NCBI RefSeq assembly: GCF_900109745.1
Contig: NZ_FOAV01000002.1
Span: forward strand, 310,001-374,000
Direction: 5' to 3'
DNA: 64,000 nt
Source of the DNA: Roseateles sp. YR242
GTDB lineage: Bacteria; Pseudomonadota; Gammaproteobacteria; Burkholderiales; Burkholderiaceae_C
Positions within the stretch are counted from its first letter, which is position 1; the number at the start of each line of letters is the position of its first letter. Shown in pieces: positions 1 to 8,615 of the stretch. Made by a program: the position numbers and the translations under genes. The notes under the pieces were generated by a model. The model worked only from the letters and a program-made list of their open reading frames with translations. It had not been told where the DNA came from and made no database searches.

Positions 1-39
1 TCTTGACCGGCTGCCAGAGCCGTCGGCGCAGGCTTGCTT

Positions 40-1263
40 TCATGTGGCGAACAGTCCGTCCTTGTGTTTCCAGTGCGCCAGGGCCCAGAAGTAATAAGCA
101 AAATACAGCGCCATCGTCGCAGAGACGCCCCAGGCCGCGCCAATCAGGCCGCCACGCAGCAGGCCCAGGCCGATGCCCAGCACAAAGGCGGCCTGCCCCA
201 CCAGCGCCAGGCGCAACGCCCAGCCCTGCGCCTGCCAGGCCATGGTGGTCACCGACAGCGGCGAGGCAATGAAGTGCACCGCCACATAGGGCGCCAGTGC
301 GCGCGCCAGTTCACCAGCATCCTGCCAGCGTTCCCCAAAGGCCCAGGCAAACAGCTTGGGCCCCCAGATGGTGAGCACGGCAGCCAGCGGCACCGCAAAG
401 GCCGCCAACGCCGCCATGGCCTGCCGCACCAGCCGCACGGCTTCTGCCGGGGAGCGCGCCGCGACCAGGCGCGGATACAAGGTCTGGGACAACGCACCGC
501 CCACCAGCCCGGCCGGCGCCTTCAGGTAGCGCATGGCCAGCGCCCAGTAGCCGGCGGCGGCGTCACCGGCCCAGTACGAGAGCAGCAGCAGGGCCAGGCT
601 GTCCTGCAGTGCGCCAGCAAAGGCGTGTGGTGTGTTGAGCAGCGGGAAGTCCTTGTGGCGCAGTGCCATGGCGCGCAGGCCGGTACGGTCCTGTTGCCAG
701 ACCGCGCGCCAACCATCCACCGGCCGGGCCACCGTGGCCAGCCACAAGGCTGCGGCCAGGCTGGCGATGACCGGCCCCAGCAGCAGGCCCACCGCACCGA
801 ACGCAGCCAGGCCCATCAGCACCTGCAGGAGAGCGGCGCCGCCATACTGCAGCAAACGTGCAGCGGCCAGGGCCTTGAAGGCGCTGGCACGAGTAGCCCA
901 CAGCGTCATGGCCTGGGCCAGCGCGCCGGCCAGCACGGCCAGGCCCAGCCAGAGCGCCAGGTCCAGGTCCTGCCAGGTGGCCCAGGCCCAGCCGATGAGG
1001 GCGCTGGCCAGCGTCACCGCCACCAGCACCCGCAGGCACAGCGCCATCAGGCGCGAGGCCGCGTGGCTGTCCTTCTCCAGCGGCAGTGCGAATTCATAAC
1101 GCGCGCAGCCCACCACCGCCACATTGGTGGCCACCGTCCAGACCAGGCTGAAATGGCCGAATTCGATCGGCGAGTAAAGGCGGGTGATCCACGGCCCCAG
1201 CAGCAGCGGCAACAGCTGCGCCAGGGCGCCGCCGGCCAGCAGGGTCAGCGTGGCTCGGAGCAT
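40..1263 (-). CDS. Oligosaccharide flippase (Wzx-like, MOP superfamily)
   Basis: Predicted inner-membrane flippase of about 407 aa that would move lipid-linked polysaccharide repeat units to the periplasm. Hydrophobic segments run through the whole length with few charged residues, as expected of the roughly 12-helix polysaccharide synthesis family. The N-terminus has the typical LGPWITRLYSP and FGHFS stretch. The ATG at 1263 is 4 bp past the stop of the upstream aminotransferase; a longer in-frame reading to 1317 would overlap that gene. It is the last gene of the minus-strand run wbpB-wbpD-wbpE-wzx seen here, so its cargo probably contains the diacetamido-uronic acid made by those enzymes. 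That substrate is inferred from context only. Confidence 0.82.
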   Translation of the reverse strand: MLRATLTLLAGGALAQLLPLLLGPWITRLYSPIEFGHFSLVWTVATNVAVVGCARYEFALPLEKDSHAASRLMALCLRVLVAVTLASALIGWAWATWQDLDLALWLGLAVLAGALAQAMTLWATRASAFKALAAARLLQYGGAALLQVLMGLAAFGAVGLLLGPVIASLAAALWLATVARPVDGWRAVWQQDRTGLRAMALRHKDFPLLNTPHAFAGALQDSLALLLLSYWAGDAAAGYWALAMRYLKAPAGLVGGALSQTLYPRLVAARSPAEAVRLVRQAMAALAAFAVPLAAVLTIWGPKLFAWAFGERWQDAGELARALAPYVAVHFIASPLSVTTMAWQAQGWALRLALVGQAAFVLGIGLGLLRGGLIGAAWGVSATMALYFAYYFWALAHWKHKDGLFAT

Positions 1264-1267
1264 GGAA

Positions 1268-2458
1268 TCAGGCGGTCCGGGCAGGCGTCGCCAAGGCACC
1301 CGCGGCACCAGCAGCACCGGAAGCCACCGACGTGCTGGCCACCGAAGCCAGTGCCTGGCGCAAGGCCTCCACCACCTGGTCCTGCTGAGCCTCGGTCAGG
1401 TCGGGGCTCATGGGCAGGCTCAGCACACGGGCAGCGGCAGCTTCGGCATGCGGCAGCGGCGCCGGCACGCGGCAACGCTGCGCATAAGCGGGCTGGCGGT
1501 GCAGCGGCTTGGGGTAGTGGACAGCGGTCGGAATACCGGCGGCCTTCAAGGCCGCCACTACGGCATCCCGGTTTTCCACCTGCACGGTGAACTGGGCCCA
1601 GACGCTGTCCCGGTCTTCGCGCACGGCCAGACGTTGCAGCGGCAGGTCGGCCAGGCGCTGCTGATAACGCTCGCCCAGGGCCAGGCGCTGCTGCACTTCC
1701 CAGTCAAAACGCTCCAGCTTGCCCAGCACGACCGCGCATTGCAGCGTGTCCATGCGCCCCCCCACGCCCAGGCGGGTGTGGGTGTAGCGCTGGCTCTGGC
1801 CATGCACACGGATCTCGCGGGCCGCTTGCGCCAGCGCGTCATCATTCGTGAAGAGCGCACCGCCGTCGCCATAACAGCCCAGCGGCTTGCTGGGGAAGAA
1901 GCTGGTGGCGCCCCAAGTGGAGAGGCCGCAGGAGCGGCGCGCGCTGGCGCCCTTGCCGTAGCTGGCGCCAAAGCTCTGCGCCGCATCCTCGATCACCGGG
2001 ATGTTGCCGTGGCGCGCCGCGAGGGCGTTGATCGCATCCATGTCCGCCACCTGCCCGTACAGGCTGACCGGCATGATGGCCCGGGTGCGCGGCGTGATGG
2101 CCGCCTCGATCAGGCGGGCGTCGATGTTGCAGCTGTCCGGCTCGATATCCACGAACACCGGCACGCCACCCAGCAGCACGATCATCTCCGCCGTGGCGGC
2201 AAAGGTGAACGGCGTGGTGATGACCTCGTCGCCGGGCTGCAGGTCCAGGGCCATCAGCGCGATCAGCAGCGCCTCGGTGCCGCTGGCCACGGTAATGCAG
2301 TGCTTCACGCCCACATAGGCGGCGAGCTTGTGTTCCAGCTCCTGCACTTCCGGGCCCATGATGTATTGGCCGTGGTCCAGCACCGCCTGGATACGGGCGT
2401 CGATGCTGGTCTTCAGCGCGGCGTACTGGGACTTGAGGTCGATGAAGGGAAGGCTCAT
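1268..2458 (-). CDS. wbpE: UDP-sugar 3-aminotransferase, DegT/DnrJ/EryC1 family (WbpE/WlbC type)
   Basis: PLP-dependent sugar aminotransferase, 396 aa. It would put an amino group on C3 of the 3-keto UDP-N-acetylglucosaminuronic acid made by the WbpB-type enzyme, using glutamate. Visible landmarks are GTEAL (about residues 60-64), the cofactor-binding Asp in [10 protein letters not shown] (about 156-165) and the Schiff-base lysine at about K191 in [14 protein letters not shown]. The last 25 residues are an Ala/Ser-rich tail of no known role. The ATG at 2458 overlaps the acetyltransferase stop by 4 bp, so the two are probably translationally coupled. The exact sugar rests on the three-enzyme context. 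Confidence 0.88.
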   Translation of the reverse strand: MSLPFIDLKSQYAALKTSIDARIQAVLDHGQYIMGPEVQELEHKLAAYVGVKHCITVASGTEALLIALMALDLQPGDEVITTPFTFAATAEMIVLLGGVPVFVDIEPDSCNIDARLIEAAITPRTRAIMPVSLYGQVADMDAINALAARHGNIPVIEDAAQSFGASYGKGASARRSCGLSTWGATSFFPSKPLGCYGDGGALFTNDDALAQAAREIRVHGQSQRYTHTRLGVGGRMDTLQCAVVLGKLERFDWEVQQRLALGERYQQRLADLPLQRLAVREDRDSVWAQFTVQVENRDAVVAALKAAGIPTAVHYPKPLHRQPAYAQRCRVPAPLPHAEAAAARVLSLPMSPDLTEAQQDQVVEALRQALASVASTSVASGAAGAAGALATPARTA

Positions 2459-3051
2459 GCCTGGGGCTCCGGGAGCGACACCAGGCGCAGTGCCTGGCCA
2501 TTGAGTTCGTACACCTCGCCACTGCCGGGGCAGGTGGCGCGGCCCTGGCCGGAGACCGGCAGGTCCAGTTTCTCGCCGTGGCGGCTCATCCAGCCGATCT
2601 GGCGGGCCGGCACGCCCACCATCAAGGCGTGGGCCGGCACGTCGCCCTTCACGACCGCACCCGCACCGACAAAGGCGTATTCGCCCAACGTCGCGCCGCA
2701 GACGATGGTGCAGTTGGCGCCCAGCGTGGCGCCGCGTCGGACCAGCGTGTGCCGGTATTCGTTCTTGCGCGGCACGGCCGAGCGCGGGTTGTAGACGTTG
2801 GTGAAGACCATGGAGGGGCCGCAGAACACATCGTCCTCCAGCGTCACTGCGTCATAGACCGACACGTTGTTCTGGATCTTCACGTTGCGGCCGATGGACA
2901 CATCGTTGCCCACAAACACCCCCTGCCCCAGCGAGCAGTCCGCCCCGATGCGCGCGCCCGGGCACACATGGCTGAAGTGCCAGACCTTGGTGTTCTCACC
3001 GATCTGTGCACCGTCATCCACCACGGCCGAGGCATGTTTCCAGTAGGTCAT
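2455..3051 (-). CDS. wbpD: UDP-sugar N-acetyltransferase, left-handed beta-helix (WbpD/WlbB type)
   Basis: Acyl-CoA-dependent N-acetyltransferase of about 198 aa, expected to acetylate the 3-amino group made by the WbpE-type enzyme to give a 2,3-diacetamido-2,3-dideoxy uronic acid. The body shows repeated hexapeptides of the left-handed beta-helix fold (IGENTKV, IGADCSL, IGRNVKI), so it probably works as a trimer. I chose the ATG at 3051 ([11 protein letters not shown]), the normal family start. A reading extended to 3099 would overlap the upstream gene and adds a non-conserved leader. It lies between the dehydrogenase and the aminotransferase in one operon. Confidence 0.88.
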   Translation of the reverse strand: MTYWKHASAVVDDGAQIGENTKVWHFSHVCPGARIGADCSLGQGVFVGNDVSIGRNVKIQNNVSVYDAVTLEDDVFCGPSMVFTNVYNPRSAVPRKNEYRHTLVRRGATLGANCTIVCGATLGEYAFVGAGAVVKGDVPAHALMVGVPARQIGWMSRHGEKLDLPVSGQGRATCPGSGEVYELNGQALRLVSLPEPQA

Positions 3052-3055
3052 GGGG

Positions 3056-4111
3056 TCAGAACACCAGCGGCAGGCCGACGCGCTGGCCATCGCGGGCACT
3101 GCGGTAGGCCGCGATCAGCAGCTCCAGCGAGCGCAGGCCCTCGTAACCGTCCACCTGCGCATGGGCTTCGCCACGCAGGGTCTGTATCACGTTGTCGTAG
3201 TAGGCCGCGTGGCCAAAGCCGTAGACGCTGGTGGTTTCGTAGCTGGCGTTCTTGACCAGCTCATCGTCCGGGTGGGGCGTGTCGAAGGTCCAGTGCTCGA
3301 TCTTGTTGACGGCCGTGCCGCCGATCTTCACGGTGCCCTTTTCGCCCAGGATGGTGATGGAGCCTTCCAGGTTCTGCGGATACGTCAGCATGGTGACGTT
3401 GATGCTGGCCAGGCCGCCATGGCGCAGGCGCAGGCTGAGCACGCCGGTGTCCTCGGCTTCGATGTCGCGGTCCAGCGTGGCGGTGTAGGCATGCACGTTG
3501 TCCACCGGGCCCACCAGCCAGTCCAGCAGGTCCACATAGTGGCTGGCCTGGTTCATGAAGGCGCCGCCGTCCATGTCCCAGCGGCCGCGCCAGCGGGCGG
3601 CGTCGTAATAACTTTGCGGGCGGGTCCAGAACACGTTGACCGTGCTCATGAAGATGCGGCCGAAGCGGCCTTCGTCCAGCGCCTTCTTCACCAGTTGCAC
3701 GGTGGCATTGAGCCGGTTCTGCTTGACCACAAACAGCTTCACGTCCGCCTCGCGGCAGGCGCGCACCATGGCCTGGCCTTCCTCGAACTTGGTGGCCATG
3801 GGTTTTTCGCTCAGCACATGGCGGCCGGCACGGGCGGCCGTGATGGCTTGTTGCGCATGCAGGCCGCTGGGGGTGGCCAGCACGATCAGGTCGGCGTTGC
3901 TGCCGGCCAGCAGGGCGTCCAGCGACTCGAAACCGGGCACACCGGTCTGGGCGACAGCGGCCGCGAGGGCCTCGGGCCGGTTGTCGCACACGGCCACCAG
4001 TTCCGCGCGTTCCTGGTGGCGAGCCAGCGCCTCCACGTGGTTCTTGGAGATACGGCCACAGCCGACCAGGGCGACGCGAACCTTTCGGTCCAGGATGGGG
4101 AACTGAGGCAT
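3056..4111 (-). CDS. wbpB: UDP-GlcNAcA 3-dehydrogenase, Gfo/Idh/MocA family (WbpB/WlbA type)
   Basis: NAD-dependent oxidoreductase, 351 aa, expected to oxidise C3 of UDP-N-acetylglucosaminuronic acid, the first step of the diacetamido-uronic acid branch. The N-terminus is a Rossmann fold ([17 protein letters not shown]), followed by the family EKP motif ([14 protein letters not shown]) and a conserved His region ([13 protein letters not shown]). The ATG at 4111 starts [15 protein letters not shown]; the longer reading to 4288 is a low-complexity leader across the lysS intergenic region. It heads the minus-strand operon. The WbpA (C6 dehydrogenase) and WbpI (epimerase) partners are not in the window and could lie beyond its left edge. 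Confidence 0.88.
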   Translation of the reverse strand: MPQFPILDRKVRVALVGCGRISKNHVEALARHQERAELVAVCDNRPEALAAAVAQTGVPGFESLDALLAGSNADLIVLATPSGLHAQQAITAARAGRHVLSEKPMATKFEEGQAMVRACREADVKLFVVKQNRLNATVQLVKKALDEGRFGRIFMSTVNVFWTRPQSYYDAARWRGRWDMDGGAFMNQASHYVDLLDWLVGPVDNVHAYTATLDRDIEAEDTGVLSLRLRHGGLASINVTMLTYPQNLEGSITILGEKGTVKIGGTAVNKIEHWTFDTPHPDDELVKNASYETTSVYGFGHAAYYDNVIQTLRGEAHAQVDGYEGLRSLELLIAAYRSARDGQRVGLPLVF

Positions 4112-4319
4112 AGGGGATGATTCAGGCGAAAAACCGGGCGAAGCCGCCGATTTTACGGGTGCCAGAGGGGGCGGCGATGCGGCCGCCTGCGGCGGCGCCC
4201 AGTGTCGGTTGTGTGCTGAAACCGGACAGTGTTGGCCCCCAAATTCACCGCTTTGACGGCCCGCAAGGGGTCGGCCTCGCATCACCACTTAAAATCCCCG
4301 GAGATTCAACGAGTTCATG

Positions 4320-5894
4320 ATGAGCCAGCCCCAAGACCCTTCCAAGGCCAATCCGCCTGCCGCTGCCACCGAAACCACTGCCGTGGTGCCGCCGGCAGCC
4401 CCCGCACAAGACGAAAACCAACTGATCGCGGAGCGCCGCGAGAAACTGGCCGTGATCCGTGCCAAGGCCAAGGCCGAGGGCAAAGCCGCCTTCCCGAACG
4501 ACTTCAAGCCCCAGCACCGCGCCCTGGCGCTGCAGGCCGAGTTTGGCGAGGAAGCCAACGAGACGCTGGAGGCCAAGGTGGTCCAGGTGAGCGTGGCGGG
4601 CCGCATGATGCTCAAGCGCATCATGGGCAAGGCCAGCTTCGCCACCCTGCAGGACGCCACCGGCCGCATCCAGCTCTTCCTCTCCAAGGACGCGCTGGGC
4701 GAAGAGGCCTACACCGAATTCAAGCATCTGGACCTGGGCGACATCCTCGGTGCGGAAGGCACGCTGTTCCGCACCCGCACCGGCGAACTCTCGGTGAAGG
4801 TCACCACGCTGCGCCTGCTGACCAAGAGCCTGCGCCCGCTGCCGGACAAGTTCCACGGCATGCAGGACCAGGAGCAGAAGTACCGCCAGCGGTATGTCGA
4901 CCTGATCACCGACGATACGGCCCGTGACCGTTTCGTGGCCCGCTCCAAGGCGGTGTCGTCCATCCGCAGCTTCATGGTGCAGAACGGCTTCCTGGAAGTC
5001 GAAACGCCCATGCTGCACCCGATCCCGGGTGGTGCCAACGCCAAGCCCTTCACCACGCACCACAACGCGCTGGACCAGGAAATGTTCCTGCGCATTGCCC
5101 CGGAGCTGTACCTGAAGCGGCTGGTGGTGGGTGGTTTCGAGCGCGTCTTCGAAATCAACCGCAACTTCCGCAACGAGGGGATCAGTGTCCGGCACAACCC
5201 CGAGTTCACGATGATGGAGTTCTATGCGGCCTTCTGGACGCATCATGAGCTCATGGACTTCACCGAGGAAGTGCTGCGCCACGCGGCGCGCGCCGCCACG
5301 GGCAGCGCCAACGTGACCTACGCAGGCAAGCCGGTCAATCTGGAGCAGCCCTTTGCCCGCCTTTCGGTGCGTGACTCGCTGATCGTCCACGGTGGCCTGA
5401 CCGCCGCCGAGGCGGATGACGCCACCATCCTGCGCGACAAGCTCAAGCAACATGGTGAAGAAGCGCCCAAGCACTGGAGCCTGCCGGAGTTGCAGTTCGG
5501 CATGTTCGAGGCCGTGGTCGAAGAAAAGCTCTGGGAGCCCACCTTCATCATCGACTACCCGGTCGAGGTGTCGCCGCTGGCACGTGCTGCGGACAACAAC
5601 CCCGCCATCACCGAGCGTTTCGAGCTCTTCATCACGGGCCGCGAATACGCCAACGGCTTCTCCGAGCTGAACGACGCCGAGGACCAGGCCGCACGTTTCC
5701 AGGCCCAGGTCGCCAACAAGGATGCGGGTGACGAAGAAGCCATGTTCTATGACGCGGACTTCATCCGCGCGCTCGAATACGGCATGCCCCCCACCGGTGG
5801 CTGCGGCATCGGCATTGACCGCCTGATGATGCTGATCACGGACAGCCCGTCCATCCGCGACATCATCCTGTTCCCGGCGCTCAAGCGGGTCTGA
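4320..5894 (+). CDS. lysS: Lysyl-tRNA synthetase, class II
   Basis: Cytoplasmic lysine-tRNA ligase of about 524 aa. An OB-fold anticodon-binding domain near residues 80-190 is followed by the class II catalytic core: motif 1 around [18 protein letters not shown], motif 2 in [20 protein letters not shown] and motif 3 in [12 protein letters not shown] near the C-terminus. The N-terminus has about 40 extra Ala/Pro-rich residues compared with the E. coli enzyme. Two adjacent ATGs (4317 and 4320) are possible, with GGAG at 4300-4303 serving either. A TTAAAAT element at 4289-4295 resembles a -10 box. A strong intrinsic terminator follows the gene. Confidence 0.97.
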   Translation: MSQPQDPSKANPPAAATETTAVVPPAAPAQDENQLIAERREKLAVIRAKAKAEGKAAFPNDFKPQHRALALQAEFGEEANETLEAKVVQVSVAGRMMLKRIMGKASFATLQDATGRIQLFLSKDALGEEAYTEFKHLDLGDILGAEGTLFRTRTGELSVKVTTLRLLTKSLRPLPDKFHGMQDQEQKYRQRYVDLITDDTARDRFVARSKAVSSIRSFMVQNGFLEVETPMLHPIPGGANAKPFTTHHNALDQEMFLRIAPELYLKRLVVGGFERVFEINRNFRNEGISVRHNPEFTMMEFYAAFWTHHELMDFTEEVLRHAARAATGSANVTYAGKPVNLEQPFARLSVRDSLIVHGGLTAAEADDATILRDKLKQHGEEAPKHWSLPELQFGMFEAVVEEKLWEPTFIIDYPVEVSPLARAADNNPAITERFELFITGREYANGFSELNDAEDQAARFQAQVANKDAGDEEAMFYDADFIRALEYGMPPTGGCGIGIDRLMMLITDSPSIRDIILFPALKRV

Positions 5895-5922
5895 GCCGAA
5901 GCACCGAAACAAAAGCAAAAAC

Positions 5923-5948
5923 AAAAGAGGCCCGCGGGCCTCTTTTTC
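5923..5948 (+). terminator. Intrinsic terminator of lysS
   Basis: A perfect inverted repeat GAGGCCC-GC-GGGCCTC (5927-5942) is preceded by an A-rich tract and followed by TTTTT. It lies 32 bp after the lysS stop. The A-rich left side would also give a U-tract on the minus strand, so it may serve the convergent DUF4148 gene as well. Confidence 0.9.
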
Positions 5949-5969
5949 GTTGGGGGCTTGGGCAGCCGA

Positions 5970-6257
5970 TTACTTGCTCGACACGCCTTCCGACGCAGCG
6001 CCCTTCTTGGCCGCAGCAGCCTTCTCGGCGGCCTTTTTGGCAGCGATCTGGGTGGACGACATGCCGTTCACACCATTGCTCAGTGCGCCCACGCCGGCTT
6101 GCTCAGCACTCAGCGCGGCAACTTCGCCGGATTCACGGGCGGCTTGCAGCTCGGCCAGCACTTCCGCGCGGGTCTTCTGGACCGGCTCAGCGGCGAAAGC
6201 GGCACCGGCGCTCAGCAGGGCGGCGGCGATCAGGGCGGTCGTGGAAAACTTGGTCAT
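5970..6257 (-). CDS. Small secreted DUF4148-type protein
   Basis: Periplasmic protein of 95 aa and unknown function. It has a clear Sec signal peptide (MTKFSTTALIAAALLSAGAAFA, cut after AFA), then TRAEVLAELQAARESGEVAAL, the charged helix that marks DUF4148 proteins, which are abundant in Burkholderiales. The C-terminus is Lys/Ala-rich. The ATG at 6257 is chosen because GAGAGGAA lies at the right distance upstream and the signal peptide starts there; a longer reading to 6374 only adds leader. It stands alone and converges on lysS. Confidence 0.85.
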   Translation of the reverse strand: MTKFSTTALIAAALLSAGAAFAAEPVQKTRAEVLAELQAARESGEVAALSAEQAGVGALSNGVNGMSSTQIAAKKAAEKAAAAKKGAASEGVSSK

Positions 6258-6354
6258 GGCGGTTCCTCTCGGGTGTTGCAACCGGACTCCGCACTCCACG
6301 CGTTGTCCATGGAGCTGAACTGTAGGTGGCACCCCCTGGGGAAAACAGTAGCCA

Positions 6355-6384
6355 ATCTGGATAGATCTGTTCATGGTTTGTCAA
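6355..6384 (-). promoter_or_regulatory. Candidate sigma-70 promoter for the DUF4148 gene
   Basis: The minus strand has a consensus -35 TTGACA (6384-6379). About 15-18 bp downstream lies TATCCAGAT, a poor -10 match. It would give a leader of about 90 nt. Assigned on sequence match only. Confidence 0.4.
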
Positions 6385-6483
6385 CAATCGCCCGCCATGG
6401 CGATGGCCGCACAACCAGCCCCATCAACGATCCCGTCCGGTCAAGTTAATCCGCCAACCGCCCAATCACCCCGCCACCGATGA

Positions 6484-7296
6484 TCAACGGTGCGTAAACA
6501 CCGCCGCCCGCTTCGCCAGGAAGGCGTCCATCCCCTCCCGCTGATCGTCGCTTCCGAACACGGCATGGAAATACCGGCGCTCCACCGCCACCCCATCCGT
6601 CAGCGGCCCCTGATACGCCAGGTTCACCAGTTCCTTGATCAGCATCGTGGACGGCCCGCTGAAGCCGTTGATCGTCTCCGCCGCCGTCAGCGCCTCGCTC
6701 ATCAACTGATCCGCCGGCACCACACGAGAGACCAGGCCCGCCCGCTCCGCCTCGGCGGCATCCATCATCCGGGCGGTCAACAGCATGTCCATCGCCTTGC
6801 TCTTGCTCACGGCGCGCGGCAGACGCTGTGTGCCGCCCGCCCCGGGGATGATGCCCAGCTTGATCTCCGGCTGGCCAAAGCGCGCCGTATCCGCCGCGAT
6901 GATGAAATCACACATCATCGCCAGCTCACACCCGCCGCCCAGCGCAAAACCGGCCACCGCACCGATCACCGGCTTGCGGACCTGCAGGATGGTTTCCCAG
7001 TTCTTGGAGATCAGACCGCTCTTGAACGCGCTCATGAAGGTGTGCGGCGCCATGGTCGGAATGTCCGCGCCAGCGGCAAACGCCCGTTCGCTACCGGTCA
7101 GCACGATGCAGCCGATGCCATCGTCCGCATCAAAGGCCAGCAGGGCACGGCCCAGCTCATCCATCAGCGGATCGCTCAGGGCATTGAGCTGCTTGGGGCG
7201 GTTCAGCCGGATCAGGCCGGTCTTGCGGTCGCCGGTGCCGACGATCTCCACCAGAATGTTCTCGAACGCCACTTCGGTGATGGGCTGGGTCGTCAT
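6484..7296 (-). CDS. Enoyl-CoA hydratase (crotonase family)
   Basis: Crotonase-fold enzyme of 270 aa, probably hydrating trans-2-enoyl-CoA in fatty-acid or aromatic catabolism. Both oxyanion-hole segments are visible (ERAFAAGADI and GFALGGGCELAMMCD), as are both catalytic glutamates of true hydratases (GGGCE and FGQPEIKLGIIPGAGG). The ATG at 7296 (MTTQPITEVAF) has GGAG 10 bp upstream; the reading to 7350 has no such site. It is a single-gene unit with no beta-oxidation neighbours, so the natural acyl chain cannot be judged. Confidence 0.9.
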   Translation of the reverse strand: MTTQPITEVAFENILVEIVGTGDRKTGLIRLNRPKQLNALSDPLMDELGRALLAFDADDGIGCIVLTGSERAFAAGADIPTMAPHTFMSAFKSGLISKNWETILQVRKPVIGAVAGFALGGGCELAMMCDFIIAADTARFGQPEIKLGIIPGAGGTQRLPRAVSKSKAMDMLLTARMMDAAEAERAGLVSRVVPADQLMSEALTAAETINGFSGPSTMLIKELVNLAYQGPLTDGVAVERRYFHAVFGSDDQREGMDAFLAKRAAVFTHR

Positions 7297-7457
7297 GGGT
7301 TTGTCTCCAGATGCGGCGGAATGACGCCGCCTTGTGATCAATGGCGGCAACTATAGGCCGTTGGACCGCGCCCACGGACAGGCTGAAACGAAGTCCTGCG
7401 TCAGTGTCAGATCCCCATTCACGGCGCCGATTCACTACACGGATTCACTGCACCCAT

Positions 7458-8615
7458 TTACGGCTCCGAAGAGGCCGCCAGAGCCGGGGGCCTAGCCGCA
7501 GCGCTGGATGCCGCAGCGCTGGCGGCCGCGGGTGGCATCGCCTGCAAGGGCGCCTCACGCAGGGCCAGGTCGATATAGGTCTTGTCGTCCTTCGCCCGGT
7601 CCTGCCAGATGCGGATGCGCACCGGCAGGTATTGCAGCGACGGCGCCAGCCACATCTCCGTCTGCATGTCGCCCCAGGTGTCCTGCATGTCCGAATCCAC
7701 ATGCCAGGCCTCGATGGGGCCCATGGGCGTCTGCACCTGCTCCAGCTCACGAACCATGTAGCGCCACAGATGCACACGGCGAGGCAACACCAGCGGCAGC
7801 TGGACCAACCAGCCCTGCTGCGCGGTCTGGCGGCCCGTGAGGAACATCCACGTCAGTTGCACGAACTGGCTGGCCGCGTCCTGCGCGGTGTCCTCGCGGG
7901 GGGTGCGTTGGCCATTGGCCAGGATCACGCCGCCATCGTCAAAAAGCAGCGTGGTCTTGCGGTTGCCACCGGCCAGCCCCCCGGTAACCTCATCGAAGCG
8001 GCGGGGCATCAGGCCTTGTGGGCCGATCATCCCGTCGCTGCTGAGCCGGCGGGACATCAAGGGCGCGATGGCCGGGCCAATGTTGGCCTCCAGATGCACC
8101 TGGTAATGCGCGCCATCACGCAGCCACTGGACTTTCGCCTGGCCGTAGACCGGCCCGCGATAGTTCCCGGTGAGCTGGTAGCGCAACTCGGTGGAGAGTG
8201 GCCATTCGATACCCGGCGCGTAGGGGCCAGGGGTCTCGGGCAACTGCAGGTCGGCAGGCGCCTGGAGCGCCTCCACGGGCGGAATCGCCTCGGGCGTGAC
8301 CGCTTCTGACGATGGCAACGGCTTCAGGCCCTGCCCCTGGGGGGCGGCCAGTTGCGGCAAGGGCTTGGCCTTGGCGACCGCAGCGCCTGGCGTGCCTTCG
8401 TTACCCCGGGGCGGTACCAGCGACGGCGGCGGCGGTACGGCGGGTTTGAGTTCCCGCACAAACATCGCCTTCATGCGCTCGGGCTCCGGGGTGTCCGGCG
8501 CCCAGCCCACCATGAGGCGGTGCGCGCCCCCCAGCAGCCCCAGGTGCAGCGCCAGCACCAGCAGGGTCAGCCCCGCCAGGACACCGGTTCCGCGATGGTT
8601 CAGCCGCCCAACCAT
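7458..8615 (-). CDS. DUF3108 domain-containing membrane-anchored protein
   Basis: Envelope protein of 385 aa and unknown function. One N-terminal transmembrane segment (GVLAGLTLLVLALHLGLLGG) is followed by a Pro-rich linker (residues ~55-115), then a DUF3108 beta-rich domain that includes YQLTGNYRGPVYGQAKVQW and LMPRRFDEVTGG. The gene overlaps the upstream M61 peptidase by 16 bp, so the two are probably co-transcribed. DUF3108 proteins are usually predicted periplasmic and have been linked only loosely to envelope maintenance. The C-terminus ends in an Ala-rich tail. Confidence 0.85.
   Translation of the reverse strand: MVGRLNHRGTGVLAGLTLLVLALHLGLLGGAHRLMVGWAPDTPEPERMKAMFVRELKPAVPPPPSLVPPRGNEGTPGAAVAKAKPLPQLAAPQGQGLKPLPSSEAVTPEAIPPVEALQAPADLQLPETPGPYAPGIEWPLSTELRYQLTGNYRGPVYGQAKVQWLRDGAHYQVHLEANIGPAIAPLMSRRLSSDGMIGPQGLMPRRFDEVTGGLAGGNRKTTLLFDDGGVILANGQRTPREDTAQDAASQFVQLTWMFLTGRQTAQQGWLVQLPLVLPRRVHLWRYMVRELEQVQTPMGPIEAWHVDSDMQDTWGDMQTEMWLAPSLQYLPVRIRIWQDRAKDDKTYIDLALREAPLQAMPPAAASAAASSAAARPPALAASSEP

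Noticed and set aside
1-39. Gene ending at the left edge
   Set aside because: Too short to judge; no start or stop context supports a call.
34-1590. Long plus-strand ORFs through 0-2.8 kb, antisense to the polysaccharide genes
   Set aside because: High GC makes antisense frames stay open. The translations are Gln/His/Arg-rich with no family motifs, while the minus strand gives clear enzymes.
4245-5924. Minus-strand 559-codon ORF over lysS
   Set aside because: Fully overlaps lysS, which carries all class II synthetase motifs; the antisense translation is low-complexity with no recognisable domain.
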